Positions 51,055 through 59,706 are shown, counted from the first letter of the stretch. The stretch: 64,000 bases of DNA from Polaromonas sp. SP1 (GCF_003711205.1 NZ_CP031013.1:2708501-2772500); one strand, 5' to 3'. Notes: generated by a model from the sequence alone, not told the origin. Translations and numbers: made by a program.

Positions 51055-52515
51055 ATGAAGCGCTACGAACAACTGGCCGAGTTGCTGGCCGCCGACATCC
51101 GCACCGGGCGCCTGGCCCCCGGCACGCGGCTGCCGTCCATCCGCACCATCACGGCCCAGCACGGCCTGAGCGCGTCGACCGCCTTCAAGGCCTATTACCG
51201 GCTGGAAGAAAAAGGCCTGGTGCGGGCGCAGACGCGCTCGGGCTATTACGTGACGGCGCTGGCCGCGCAGCAGCTGGCGGCGCCGGCCCGCGGCGCGGTG
51301 GTGGCCGGCAAGCCGGGCAAGGCGCCCGCCCGCGCGTCCGCCACGGTGGCGCAGCGGCCTGATGTCAGCGAACTGGTGTTCTCGGTGCTGGGCGCGGCGC
51401 AAGAGCCCGACATGGTGCCCTTGGGTTCGGCTTTTGCGTCGCCGGGGCTGTTTCCGCTGCAGCGGCTGGGCAAGTCACTGGCCCGCAGCGCGCGCTTTTT
51501 GCAGGGGCCCGACACGGTGGCCAGCCTGCCGCGCGGCAACGAGGCACTGCGCCGGCAGATTGCGCTGCGCTACCTTGGCATGGGCATGGCGCAGCCGGCT
51601 GAAGAGATCATCGTGACGCACGGCGCACTCGAGGCGCTGAACCTCTGCCTGGCGGCGGTGGCGCAGCCCGGCGACTTGATTGCGGTGGAGTCGCCCGGCT
51701 TTTACGCCAGCCTGCAGGCGCTGGAGCGGCTCAAGATGAAGGCGCTGGAAATCCCCGTGCATCCGCAGGACGGCCTGGACCTGGCCGCGCTGGCCGATTC
51801 ACTCAAGCGCCGGCCCGTCAAGGCCTGCTGGTTCATGACCTCCTTCCAGAACCCCACGGGCGCGAGTTTGCCGCTCGAGAAAAAGAAAGCGCTGGTCGCA
51901 TTGCTGGCCAGCCACGACATCCCGCTGATTGAAGACGACGTGTATGCCGAGCTGTATTTCGGCAGCCGCGGTTTTTTGCCCGCCAAGGCCTTTGACAAGA
52001 AGGGCCTGGTGATGCACTGCAGCTCTTTCAGCAAGACGCTGGCGCCCGGCTACCGCGTGGGCTGGGTGTCGCCCGGGCGCTTCGGCCAGCAGATCGAGCG
52101 GCTGCGGCTGATGACCACGCTGACGGCCAGCCTGCCGGCGCAGCTCGCCGTGGCGGATTATTTGCAATACGGCGGCTACGACAAGCACCTGCGCAAGCTG
52201 CGCCACGCGATGGAGTCGCAGCTGTCCAGCCTGCTGGCGGCGCTGGCCCGCCACTTCCCGGCGGATGTGCGGGTGTCGCGCCCGGCGGGCGGCTATTTTG
52301 TGTGGGTGGAGTTTGCCGAGGGCTTTGATGCGCTGGCGCTGCACCAGGCGGCGCTGGCGCACGGTATCAGCGTGGCGCCGGGGCCGATCTTTTCGGCGCG
52401 GCGCAACTTCAGGCACTGCCTGCGGCTCAATTACGGTTATCCGTGGAGTGATGAATACGAAGCAGCCATGCAGACGCTGGGTACGCTGGCGAAGGCGCAA
52501 AGCCCGTATCGGTAG
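51055..52515 (+). CDS. MocR-type regulator (GntR winged helix fused to PLP aminotransferase domain)
   Basis: A 486-residue regulator. The N-terminal GntR domain (RYEQLAELLAADIRTGRLAP, LPSIRTITAQHGLSASTAF) is joined by an Ala/Gly/Pro linker to a fold-type I aminotransferase domain. The PLP-binding Lys lies in SSFSKTLAPGYRVGW, with NPTGASLP and the Asp in IPLIEDDVYAELYF. The family starts at MKRYEQLAELL, so the ATG at 51055 is preferred; an in-frame ATG at 51010 would run through the candidate operator. It is divergent from the cytochrome operon. Confidence 0.9.
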   Translation: MKRYEQLAELLAADIRTGRLAPGTRLPSIRTITAQHGLSASTAFKAYYRLEEKGLVRAQTRSGYYVTALAAQQLAAPARGAVVAGKPGKAPARASATVAQRPDVSELVFSVLGAAQEPDMVPLGSAFASPGLFPLQRLGKSLARSARFLQGPDTVASLPRGNEALRRQIALRYLGMGMAQPAEEIIVTHGALEALNLCLAAVAQPGDLIAVESPGFYASLQALERLKMKALEIPVHPQDGLDLAALADSLKRRPVKACWFMTSFQNPTGASLPLEKKKALVALLASHDIPLIEDDVYAELYFGSRGFLPAKAFDKKGLVMHCSSFSKTLAPGYRVGWVSPGRFGQQIERLRLMTTLTASLPAQLAVADYLQYGGYDKHLRKLRHAMESQLSSLLAALARHFPADVRVSRPAGGYFVWVEFAEGFDALALHQAALAHGISVAPGPIFSARRNFRHCLRLNYGYPWSDEYEAAMQTLGTLAKAQSPYR

Positions 52516-52938
52516 TTATTTACGCGTGTCCTGCAGGGCGCGCACGCAGGTCAGGAACTGGTCCCAGCTGGCCTGTACTTCCTTCATGCGCACGCCTTTG
52601 TCCAGCACGGCGCCGCAGGCGGCTTCAGCGCGCCGCACGACTTTGGACAGCGCGCTGGCCGGCAGCGGCGGGATCTGCGCGCGCAGGCTGTCGGCCTTGC
52701 TGCGCATTTCGGTGATGGCGTCTTTGGCCAGGGTCTTGTTGCCGGCGCAGGCAATCATGCCGATCATCTCGGCCATTTCGCCCAGGGCCGGGTCCAGGTG
52801 CCAGACGGCGGCCGTCCCCAGCGCGAGTGCCCACATGCGCTTGTTGCGCACAGCAGGTGCTGCTGCCTGCGTTTCAGCCTGGGCGTTTACCGCTTCGGCA
52901 GGCAGGGATTCAGGCGCGGGGAGAGGGGGCTTGTTCAT
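52516..52938 (-). CDS. Protein of unknown function
   Basis: A 140-residue protein. A Pro/Ala-rich leader (about 1-30) is followed by a hydrophobic stretch (RMWALALGTAAVWHLDPALG) and a helical region with three Cys (C64, C107, C130). No named family. Its stop codon abuts the MocR stop in convergent orientation. Confidence 0.6.
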   Translation of the reverse strand: MNKPPLPAPESLPAEAVNAQAETQAAAPAVRNKRMWALALGTAAVWHLDPALGEMAEMIGMIACAGNKTLAKDAITEMRSKADSLRAQIPPLPASALSKVVRRAEAACGAVLDKGVRMKEVQASWDQFLTCVRALQDTRK

Positions 52939-53026
52939 GCGGCTTGTCTTGTATAGACAAGGAATATTTTGCCTGAGCGGCGCGGCGGCGGCAGCCCCGC
53001 CGCCAAAAACCCGAATCTTGTAAAGG

Positions 53027-53083
53027 AAAAGTGCCCCCAGCCCATGGTCTGCCTGGGCTGGCAGCTATCAAAAATGTAGCGAC
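53027..53083. repeat. Dispersed repeat, family A
   Basis: GGAAAAGTGCCCCCAGCCCA, then CCTGGGCTGGCAGCTATCAAAAATGTAGCG. It contains the perfect CCAGCCC/GGGCTGG inverted repeat and ends next to the stop of the hydrolase gene. Confidence 0.87.
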
Positions 53084-53084
53084 T

Positions 53085-53855
53085 TCACGAAATCTCTACC
53101 CAGCCCGCAATACGCCGGCAAACCCAGTCGGCGTCGTCATGCGGCAGGTCGTGGCCGGCCCAGGGGTGCGTATGGTGTTCGGCTTGCCAGGCTTCGGCCA
53201 GGCGGGCCGAGCAGCGCGGGTGCACCAGGTGGTCGGCCGCTGAAGACAGAACCAGCGTCGGGCAGGGCGCTGGCGCCGTCATGGTGAAAGCCGCCGCGGC
53301 CTTGAGCTGCCGCCAGGCGTTGGCGGCGCTCACCGGCGCGTCCCGGCGGATCTGCGCCCAGGCCGCGATGTCGGCGTCTTGTTGCGACGCGCGGTTGCAG
53401 GTGAGGCGGTGAATGGTGCGTTCGACGTAGGGTGCATGGTCGGCGTCATTCCAGCGCGCCGCCACCATCGCCAGCGGCAGCCAATTACCGGGGCGCAGGC
53501 GCTCGGTGACGCTGCCCAGGGTCCGCATGCTGGTGTTGATCAACACCAGCCGGTCGACTTCCTGCGGATGGCGCAGCGCCCAGTCGGCCGCCACCATGCC
53601 GCCCAGCGACATCGCCACGATGCGGTAGGGCGGTGGCAGGCCGCGCGCCAGCAGCTGCGCGCGCGCAAAGTCCGCCATGGCGCGCACCGTGGTCGGCGAG
53701 GCCTCGTTGTGAAAAGCGCCGTTGCCCGGCAAGTCCAGCGCCAGCACGCGTGTGGCGCTGGTGGCCGAGCCCGGCAGCGCCCGCGCGAGCTGGTCGGCGA
53801 AGTCGCCCCAGTGGCGCGCCTCGCGTGTCAGGCCTCTTAACAACAACCAGCTCAT
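53085..53855 (-). CDS. Alpha/beta hydrolase
   Basis: A 256-residue alpha/beta-hydrolase-fold protein. The nucleophile elbow is MSLGGM (Ser, in YRIVAMSLGGMVAADW), with HPQEVDRLVLINTS after it, Asp near SSAADHLVHP and His in PWAGHDLPHD as the likely triad. The start overlaps the M14 gene stop by one base (TGATG), so they are co-translated. Substrate unknown. Confidence 0.86.
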   Translation of the reverse strand: MSWLLLRGLTREARHWGDFADQLARALPGSATSATRVLALDLPGNGAFHNEASPTTVRAMADFARAQLLARGLPPPYRIVAMSLGGMVAADWALRHPQEVDRLVLINTSMRTLGSVTERLRPGNWLPLAMVAARWNDADHAPYVERTIHRLTCNRASQQDADIAAWAQIRRDAPVSAANAWRQLKAAAAFTMTAPAPCPTLVLSSAADHLVHPRCSARLAEAWQAEHHTHPWAGHDLPHDDADWVCRRIAGWVEIS

Positions 53856-54958
53856 CACAACACCCGCCTGGGCCGCCAGAAGGCCGTGGCCTGCCGCGCC
53901 AGCTGGGCGCGCTGCTCGCCCTCGGGCAGCCAGCGCGGCACGGCAAAGGCGGCGCGTGTGAGGAAGTCCAGCAAGTCCGCATGGCGGCGCAGCACGCGTT
54001 TGGTGCGGTGCGCTTTCATGGGGTTGAAGATGCCGTGCCGTGAAAACAGCTGGCGCGGGTTCTTGCGTATCCACAGCCACGAGCCGAGCTCCAGCGTCAT
54101 CGGCAAAAAGACGTGGCCTGGCGGCGCATGGTCGTACGCGTGGTCCCACAGGTCGCCGTGCAGCAGGTACTGGTTGCTTTGCGGCTCAAAGCTGTAGGCG
54201 TGGTGCGGGTGCGATTGTTCCAGCATGGTCCGCAGCGCAAACATCTCCGGCAGGTGGCCCAGCAGCTTGCGCGTGCGCGCGTACGGAAACCAGATGCTGT
54301 CGTGAAAGCCATAGCCCGAGTGGCAGTCCAACGCGAGGCTGAAGGGGCGGCTGGCGAGTTGCTCCTTCACCACCTGCAGCATCGCCGCGCTTTCAATTTC
54401 CATCGGCGTGCCGGGCCGCCCGCAGTACCAGGGCAGCAGCGCGCTGATCGTTTGCCCGCCCGCCAGCCAGGGCACGCGGCTGTCGGCCCGCTGCGGCGCA
54501 TTGCGCATCAAATCAACGCCCTGCGGGTTGGCGCGCTTGTGCGCCCACATGCCGCCGGGGTTGACGATGGGCATGAACACCAGGCGTATTTTTTCAAGCT
54601 GGCGGTGCAGCAGCTCGTCCCACTCCAGGCGATGCAGCAGCGCGCGCATGTAGTGCAGGATGAGCTGCGTGCCGATGCGTTCCAGCCCGTGGATGCCGCC
54701 GAAGAATCCGACGGCGGGCGCCTGCGGATCTGTAGAGCCGATGCTGGCGGTGTAGAGCGGAAACGAAGGCGACGCGGTGTGCGCCTCGGCCACGACGGCA
54801 ACGTCAAAGTGCGAGCCGCCCGCCAGCAGGATGGCCTTCAGCTCTTCCAGCTCCGGGAAGCTGGCGGCCGCATCCCGCGCCGGCGTGAGGCTGTAGGGGC
54901 TGTGAAGGCTGCGGGGGCTCTCGGCACCGGCGTGAATGCTCGGAGGCAGGTCGTGCAT
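53855..54958 (-). CDS. M14 family zinc carboxypeptidase
   Basis: A 367-residue M14-type peptidase. The zinc ligands are H90 and E93 (GGIHGLERIG) and H213 (LALDCHSGYGF), with the catalytic Glu at 290 (MTLELGSW) and R152 region (MRNAPQ). There is no signal peptide. The ATG at 54956-54958 is preferred, with AAGGATGG seven bases upstream; an in-frame extension upstream is repeat-derived. It is co-translated with the alpha/beta hydrolase gene. Confidence 0.86.
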   Translation of the reverse strand: MHDLPPSIHAGAESPRSLHSPYSLTPARDAAASFPELEELKAILLAGGSHFDVAVVAEAHTASPSFPLYTASIGSTDPQAPAVGFFGGIHGLERIGTQLILHYMRALLHRLEWDELLHRQLEKIRLVFMPIVNPGGMWAHKRANPQGVDLMRNAPQRADSRVPWLAGGQTISALLPWYCGRPGTPMEIESAAMLQVVKEQLASRPFSLALDCHSGYGFHDSIWFPYARTRKLLGHLPEMFALRTMLEQSHPHHAYSFEPQSNQYLLHGDLWDHAYDHAPPGHVFLPMTLELGSWLWIRKNPRQLFSRHGIFNPMKAHRTKRVLRRHADLLDFLTRAAFAVPRWLPEGEQRAQLARQATAFWRPRRVL

Positions 54959-55035
54959 CCGGCCATCCTTGCACATTTGTTTGACAGGCGCACTACAGGC
55001 CTGGTAACAGGCCGCCGTTTTGCCGCGCGCCCGGG

Positions 55036-55092
55036 ATTTTGCTATCAATTCAGGAGCGATATGCCCATGCTGCACCTGGGCTGAAGGCCTAT
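55036..55092. repeat. Dispersed repeat, family A (inverted)
   Basis: TTTTGCTATCAATTCAGGAGC, then GCACCTGGGCTGAAGGCC: a family A unit in reverse orientation, between the M14 start and the SMR gene stop. Confidence 0.75.
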
Positions 55093-55416
55093 TTAGCTTG
55101 AAAACAGCTTGAGCCCGGCAATGCCCGCCAGGATCAGCACCAGCGACACCACCTGCCCCACTGAGAGCGCTTCATGGAAGATCGCCGCGCCCACCACGGC
55201 GGTGCCCATGATGCCGATGCCCGTCCAGGCGGCGTAGGCCACGCCCATGGGCAGCACCCTTAAGGCCAAAGCCAGCATCCAGAAGCTGGCAACGGCCGCC
55301 GCAATGCCCAGCGCCGTGGGCCAGGGCCGGGTGAAGCCGTCGGCATGCTTGAGCGCGCTGGCCCAGACGATTTCACACAAGCCCGCGGCCAGCAGCCATG
55401 CCCAGCCGGCCGTCAT
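55093..55416 (-). CDS. SMR family exporter, Gdx/SugE (guanidinium) type
   Basis: A 107-residue four-helix small multidrug-resistance protein. The conserved Glu15 lies in the first helix (AAGLCEIVWASALKHADG), and the Gdx-type segment MGVAYAAWTGIGIMGTAVVG follows. GLCEIVWA and WTGIG fit the guanidinium-exporting SugE/Gdx subtype better than EmrE. It is 15 bp after the SDR gene, leaving no room for a guanidine riboswitch directly upstream; it may be read through from the TetR-controlled SDR promoter. Confidence 0.85.
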   Translation of the reverse strand: MTAGWAWLLAAGLCEIVWASALKHADGFTRPWPTALGIAAAVASFWMLALALRVLPMGVAYAAWTGIGIMGTAVVGAAIFHEALSVGQVVSLVLILAGIAGLKLFSS

Positions 55417-55431
55417 GCGAAAGCTCCCGCG

Positions 55432-56172
55432 CTACGCATTGGCGCCACCGTCAACCGCGACGGACGCGCCAGTAACGACGCGCGCCTCGTCGCTCGCCAG
55501 GTAAGCCGCCATGGAGGCAACGTCTTCCGGCTTGCCGAAGTGGCCCAGCGCGGTGAGGGCGCGCTGGCCGTCTGCGCCGTCGGCGCTGGCGGGGTTCATG
55601 TCGGTGTCGGTGGAGCCGGGGTCGATCACATTGACGGTGATGCCCCGTGCGCCCACATCGCGCGCCAGGCCCTTGGTAAAGCCGATCAGGGCCGATTTGC
55701 TCATGGAGTAAAGCGTGACGCCGCCATGCGGCACGCGCTGGGCAAAACATGAGCCGATGGAGATGATGCGACCGCCCGCGCCCATGTGTTTGAGCGCGGC
55801 CTGAGAGGCGACAAACACCCCGCGCACATGGATGGCCAGCGTCCGGTCTATCTGTTCGAGCGTCACGTCTTCGGGCGGGCCGTAGGGAAAGATCCCGGCG
55901 TTGTTGACCAGGATGTCGAGCCGCCCGAAGGCCGCGGCGGCCTGGTTGACCGCCGCCACCAGCGGCGCCACTTCGGCGCTGTCGGCCTGGATGGCCAGGC
56001 CGCGGCTGCCGGTGGCCGCTATCTGTTTGACGACTTCCGCTGCGCGGCCTGCCGAGTTGACGTAAGTGATGGCGACGTCGGCGCCGCGCTCGGCCAGGCG
56101 CCTTGCGATGGCGGCGCCTATGCCGCGGCTGGCGCCGGTGACCAGGGCGGCCTTGCCTTTCAGATCCTGCAT
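55432..56172 (-). CDS. SDR family oxidoreductase (3-oxoacyl-reductase-like)
   Basis: A 246-residue classical SDR with TGASRGIG (12-19), NNAG (DILVNNAGIF), catalytic Ser (ISIGS) and YSMSK, followed by the C-terminal SVAVDGG typical of FabG-like enzymes. AAGGAAG precedes the ATG. It is divergent from a TetR gene, and a 6-4-6 palindrome lies 44 bp upstream of its start. This is a common arrangement of TetR-controlled detoxifying SDRs. Confidence 0.9.
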   Translation of the reverse strand: MQDLKGKAALVTGASRGIGAAIARRLAERGADVAITYVNSAGRAAEVVKQIAATGSRGLAIQADSAEVAPLVAAVNQAAAAFGRLDILVNNAGIFPYGPPEDVTLEQIDRTLAIHVRGVFVASQAALKHMGAGGRIISIGSCFAQRVPHGGVTLYSMSKSALIGFTKGLARDVGARGITVNVIDPGSTDTDMNPASADGADGQRALTALGHFGKPEDVASMAAYLASDEARVVTGASVAVDGGANA

Positions 56173-56215
56173 GCTTGCTTCCTTTTCAGTGAATGGTTTT
56201 GGGGCTCTCAATTAA

Positions 56216-56231
56216 TATACCAATCGGTATA
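56216..56231. promoter_or_regulatory. Candidate TetR operator 1
   Basis: TATACC-AATC-GGTATA, a perfect 6-4-6 palindrome in the region between the divergent SDR and TetR genes. It lies where it would overlap an SDR promoter. Confidence 0.6.
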
Positions 56232-56286
56232 AAATTGGCATGGTACCCTGCAAAAGCCGTCAAAAAGCGGCGCTCCAAGAATTATT

Positions 56287-56298
56287 TACCTGTTGGTA
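56287..56298. promoter_or_regulatory. Candidate TetR operator 2
   Basis: TACC-TGTT-GGTA repeats the inner part of operator 1 (TACC-N4-GGTA) and lies 35 bp before the TetR start, fitting autoregulation. Confidence 0.5.
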
Positions 56299-56332
56299 CA
56301 AAAACCACATTCCCGGCGGAATCCATAGACCC

Positions 56333-56935
56333 ATGACTGAACGAGGAAGACCCCGCGCATTTGACCGTGAAGAAGCCCTGGCCAAAGCCATGCAGGTCTT
56401 CTGGTCGCAAGGCTATGAAGGCGCGTCCATGGGCGAGCTCACCGAAGCCATGGGCATCAACAAGCCCAGCCTGTACGCGGCCTTCGGCTGCAAGGAAGCG
56501 CTCTTTCGGGAGGCGGTGCAGTACTACAACAGCGTGGAATGCATCGCGCTTTCGCAGGCTTTGCAAAACGAGCCAACGGCCCGCGCGGCGATCGAGGCGG
56601 TGCTGCGCATCAATGCGGGCACCTATGTGAGCTCGGGCACGCCGCCCGGCTGCATGATCGTGGTGGCCTCCATGCGGGGCGCCGAAGAAAACGCCGAGGT
56701 GCGCAGCTTTTTGATGAAGATGCGCAAAGACGGGCAATCGGGCCTGGCCGAGCGCATTGAGCGCGGCATCCGCGACAAAGACGTGCCCGCCAAAGCCGAC
56801 GCCGCCAAGCTGGCGGCCTACTACACCACGGTGATCCACGGCTTGTCCATCCAGGCGCTGGACGGCGCTTCGGCCGAAGAGCTGCAGTCCGTCGTCGACT
56901 GCGCGATGGCCAGCTGGGACACGCTGGTGCGTTGA
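56333..56935 (+). CDS. TetR family regulator
   Basis: A 200-residue regulator. The N-terminal helix-turn-helix (RPRAFDREEALAKAMQVFW, ASMGELTEAMGINKPSLYAAF) is the AcrR/YjdC-like type with a C-terminal tetracyclin-repressor-like domain (PPGCMIVVASMRGAEENAEV). It is divergent from the SDR gene and is its likely repressor. The ATG at 56333 matches the family start (MTERGRPRAFD); the upstream open frame is not protein-like. Confidence 0.9.
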   Translation: MTERGRPRAFDREEALAKAMQVFWSQGYEGASMGELTEAMGINKPSLYAAFGCKEALFREAVQYYNSVECIALSQALQNEPTARAAIEAVLRINAGTYVSSGTPPGCMIVVASMRGAEENAEVRSFLMKMRKDGQSGLAERIERGIRDKDVPAKADAAKLAAYYTTVIHGLSIQALDGASAEELQSVVDCAMASWDTLVR

Positions 56936-56947
56936 CGGCCTGGCGGC

Positions 56948-57850
56948 TCAGTTACCCGTTCGCTGCTCAATCGCCGAGATCACCTGCCGCATGGCCTTGT
57001 TCACCGGCTTGTCGCTGCGCATGATGAGCGCCAGCGTTCGTTGCAGGCGCGGGTAGAGCGGGTGCACGGCCAGCCCGGGGTGTTGCCCGGGTCCGGTGAC
57101 GGCCATGGCCGGCAGGATGCTGCAGCCCAGGCCTGCGGCCACCATTTCCTTGATGGCTTCCACGCTGCCCAACTCCATGACGGGTTTGGGCGCGTGGCCC
57201 GCGTTACGAAACCACTGGTCGATGATCACGCGGGTATTGGCCGCCGGCTCGAACAGCACCAGCTCGCGTTTGGCCAGGAAGGCCGGCGTGATGCGGGCCG
57301 GCAGCCCGGTCTCGCGTTTGGGGATTACCGCCACAAACTCGTCGTTCAGCACCGGCGTGGTCACCAATGCGCGGCGCTGCACCGGCAAGGTCACCAGCGC
57401 CATGTCCATGGTGTTGCCTTCCACTGCCTTGACAAAATCAGCCGTGTTGCCCGTGCTGACCAGCACGCTCAGGTTGGGAAAGCGCACCCGCAGCGAGCGC
57501 AGGATATGCGGCAGCAAATACAGGCAGGCCGTGGCGCCGGTGCCCAGCGTGACCCGGCCCGCGACGTTGGCCGAGTGCGCGGCCATGGCGGTCATCACGC
57601 CTTCTACCGCTGAATCCACGTGGCGAATCTGCTCGAGCAGATCAATGCCCGCCGGCGTAGGCGCGGCGCGGCGTGCAACGCGCTCGATCAGGCGCACACG
57701 CAGGCGTTGCTCCAGCTGCCGGATCTGCAGGCTCACGGCGGGCTGCGACAAGCCCAGCCTTTCGGCCGCACCCGAGAAACTGCCGGTTTCGATGATGAGC
57801 GCGTAGGTGCGCAGGTGGTCGAGGTTGAGGGTGAGGCCGAGATTTGACAT
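56948..57850 (-). CDS. LysR family regulator
   Basis: A 300-residue LysR-type regulator. The N-terminal HTH (LRTYALIIETGSFSGAAERL, LSQPAVSLQIRQLEQRL) and the effector domain of the CysB fold (VAGRVTLGTGATACLYLLPHI, AIKEMVAAGLGCSILPAMA) are both complete. It is divergent from a GNAT gene with an inverted repeat between them (57872-57899). Target unknown. Confidence 0.9.
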   Translation of the reverse strand: MSNLGLTLNLDHLRTYALIIETGSFSGAAERLGLSQPAVSLQIRQLEQRLRVRLIERVARRAAPTPAGIDLLEQIRHVDSAVEGVMTAMAAHSANVAGRVTLGTGATACLYLLPHILRSLRVRFPNLSVLVSTGNTADFVKAVEGNTMDMALVTLPVQRRALVTTPVLNDEFVAVIPKRETGLPARITPAFLAKRELVLFEPAANTRVIIDQWFRNAGHAPKPVMELGSVEAIKEMVAAGLGCSILPAMAVTGPGQHPGLAVHPLYPRLQRTLALIMRSDKPVNKAMRQVISAIEQRTGN

Positions 57851-57871
57851 GCAAAGAAATTCTAATGAAAA

Positions 57872-57899
57872 CCATAAGATTTTACATATTTACTTATGG
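57872..57899. promoter_or_regulatory. Inverted repeat, candidate LysR site
   Basis: CCATAAG (57872-57878) and CTTATGG (57893-57899), 7-bp perfect arms with a 14-bp AT-rich spacer, lie in the 73-bp gap between the LysR and GNAT starts. Confidence 0.45.
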
Positions 57900-57923
57900 C
57901 ATGTCTTGGGCAACGATGAGGGC

Positions 57924-58523
57924 ATGCAGTCTTCACACACCCTTCATCCACGCCCCATCGCAGTGGGTTCCGTCTCCATCCACCCTTGTTCCGAAGGCGA
58001 TATCGAGGCGATCCAGGCCATCTACGCCCATTACGTGGCGACCAACCTCGCCACCTTCGAGCTGGAGCCGCCCACGGCGCGCCAGATGCTGTCGCGCCGC
58101 GCCGACATCCTGGGAGGCGGTTATCCCTATCTGGTGGCGCGCCTGGGCGCAGAGGTGGTGGGGTATGCGTACGGCAGCGCTTACCGGTCACGGCCGGCGT
58201 ACCGTCACACGGTGGAGGATTCGATCTACGTCGCGCCCGGCCACCGCCAGGCCGGCATCGGCAGTGCCTTGCTGCGGGAATTGATTGCGCAGTGCGAGGC
58301 ACGGGGTTTCCGCCAGATGGTGGGTGTGGTTGGCAACAGTGCCAACACTGGCTCGCTGCGCGTGCATGAGGCCCTGGGCTTCACAAGGGTCGGCACGCTG
58401 GCCTGTGTCGGCTACAAGTTCGGCCAGTGGGTCGACACGGTGCTGATGCAGCGGATGCTGGGCGAGGGCGCCTCAACGCCCGCGGCTTCGGTGGCCATTG
58501 CGCCGGCTCAATCGGCCGGCTGA
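57924..58523 (+). CDS. GNAT acetyltransferase (phosphinothricin/methionine sulfoximine acetyltransferase-like)
   Basis: A 199-residue GNAT. The Pat/YncA-like start reads EGDIEAIQAIYAHYVATNLATF, and the acetyl-CoA motif A is VAPGHRQAGIGSALLRELIA (V-x-R/Q-x-x-G-I/A-G). VVGNSANTGSLRVHEALGF completes the family pattern. It probably acetylates an amino-acid-like compound. It is divergent from LysR and overlaps the ferredoxin gene tail to tail by 16 bp. Confidence 0.86.
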   Translation: MQSSHTLHPRPIAVGSVSIHPCSEGDIEAIQAIYAHYVATNLATFELEPPTARQMLSRRADILGGGYPYLVARLGAEVVGYAYGSAYRSRPAYRHTVEDSIYVAPGHRQAGIGSALLRELIAQCEARGFRQMVGVVGNSANTGSLRVHEALGFTRVGTLACVGYKFGQWVDTVLMQRMLGEGASTPAASVAIAPAQSAG

Positions 58524-58780
58524 ATCACCACATCCGACAGCGGGTAGGCCACACAGGGCAGGATGAATCCGTCGCGTTTCTCCTCGGCGCTCAGGCCCGG
58601 CCACTCGATACGGTAAGCCACCTGGCCGCTGGCCAGCCGGCAAATGCAGGTGCGGCAGGTGCCGTTGCGGCAGGAGCTGGCCAGGCCCAGGCCCGCCAGC
58701 TCGGCAGCCTTCAGCAAGGGCATATCGGCGGGCGCCGCGAACGCGGGGCCGTCAGGCGCAAGGCGGGCGGTAAAGGGCAT
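58508..58780 (-). CDS. [2Fe-2S] ferredoxin
   Basis: A 90-residue plant-type ferredoxin. The cluster ligands are C37, C42, C45 and C76 (SSCRNGTCRTC, FILPC), with an extra Cys at 47. It is cytoplasmic. Electron partners are not encoded nearby; it could feed an oxygenase or reductase elsewhere. It overlaps the GNAT gene end to end. Confidence 0.88.
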   Translation of the reverse strand: MPFTARLAPDGPAFAAPADMPLLKAAELAGLGLASSCRNGTCRTCICRLASGQVAYRIEWPGLSAEEKRDGFILPCVAYPLSDVVIQPAD

Positions 58781-58956
58781 GGGGAAACGGGAGCAGTGGG
58801 GAGGTCAGGCGCGGAGGGCTGAATTTACCCCAGAAGCCGCCAATTGCAGCCCAGAGGGGCGTTGCCATGGCGCGGGGCCGCTGAATTGCGCGACAATTCC
58901 GCTCCCCGCGCATTTTTCGCATCGATTCACAGAACAAGCACAAGCGACCTTTTTCC

Positions 58957-59478
58957 ATGTCCAGTTACTCCGTCCGCCACGCCACGCCCCGTGATGCCAA
59001 AGCCATCGCAGAGATCCATGTCGCCACCTGGCACGCCGCCTACAAAGACCTCATGCCGGAGGAATACCTGGCCAAGATATCCGTCGACAAACGCCTGGCC
59101 TACTGGAAAGAAGCCATCGAGTTCAGTGAGCCGCAACTGCTGGTGGCCACCGAGGGCGACGAAATCGTGGGTTTTGTCGGTTTCGACCGCTCGCGCGATG
59201 CGGGCACCAAATCCACCGTGGGCGAAATCTGGGCCCTGTACGTGTCGCCTGAGCACTGGGGCAAAGGCGCTGGCCTGGCCTTGTGGGACGGCGCGCGCGA
59301 GGGCCTGAAGGAAGAAGGCTGCACACAGGTCACGCTGTGGGTGCTGCTGCGCAATGAGCGCGCGCTGCGTTTTTACGAGCAGGCTGCGGGGTTCAAACGC
59401 GAAATGCCTTCGCTGAAGACGGTGGCGTTTGGCAGTGTCAAGCTTGAAGAGATCCGGCTCAAGCGGGCAGTGGACTAG
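58957..59478 (+). CDS. GNAT family N-acetyltransferase
   Basis: A 173-residue GNAT. It starts YSVRHATPRDAKAIAEIHVA, with motif A VSPEHWGKGAGLALWDGA and motif B VLLRNERALRFYEQAAGF. Substrate unknown. It is monocistronic and followed by a repeat-rich gap. Confidence 0.88.
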   Translation: MSSYSVRHATPRDAKAIAEIHVATWHAAYKDLMPEEYLAKISVDKRLAYWKEAIEFSEPQLLVATEGDEIVGFVGFDRSRDAGTKSTVGEIWALYVSPEHWGKGAGLALWDGAREGLKEEGCTQVTLWVLLRNERALRFYEQAAGFKREMPSLKTVAFGSVKLEEIRLKRAVD

Positions 59479-59506
59479 GATTTTCTTCTGGGCGGTTTTT
59501 TAGGTG

Positions 59507-59560
59507 TTTTGGCCTCTAGTCCAGGTGGTTCCTTGGGTTTTAGCTCCTGAATTGATAGCG
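59507..59560. repeat. Dispersed repeat, family A (degenerate)
   Basis: TTTTGGCCTCTAGTCCAGG, then TTTTAGCTCCTGAATTGATAGCG. It keeps the A/T tract, GGCCTCTAGTCC and TTTTAGCT but the core is altered. Confidence 0.55.
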
Positions 59561-59572
59561 TTCACCGCACAC

Positions 59573-59604
59573 CGTACACCGTACCCGTACCCGTACCCGT
59601 ACCC
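59573..59604. repeat. GTACCC hexamer tandem repeat
   Basis: Four perfect GTACCC units (59581-59604) preceded by one variant (GTACAC) form a microsatellite in the noncoding gap 59479-59813. Confidence 0.85.
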
Positions 59605-59609
59605 CACAT

Positions 59610-59706
59610 CCGTTCGGGCTGACCCTTCGACAGGCTAAGGACAAGGTACGCCTGACGGCGTATCGAAGCCTTTACCCCTTCCGTTCGGGCTGAGCTTGTC
59701 GAAGCC
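59610..59706. repeat. REP-like element with paired CCGTTCGGGCTGA units
   Basis: CCGTTCGGGCTGA occurs at 59610 and 59681; the second continues GCTTGTCGAAGCC. Between them CCTTCGACAGGCTAAGG is an imperfect inverted copy of the second. This is a widely dispersed proteobacterial repeat type. Confidence 0.65.

Noticed and set aside
55417..55431. Guanidine riboswitch before the Gdx-type exporter gene
   Set aside because: Only 15 bp separate it from the SDR gene stop, too short for any known guanidine riboswitch.
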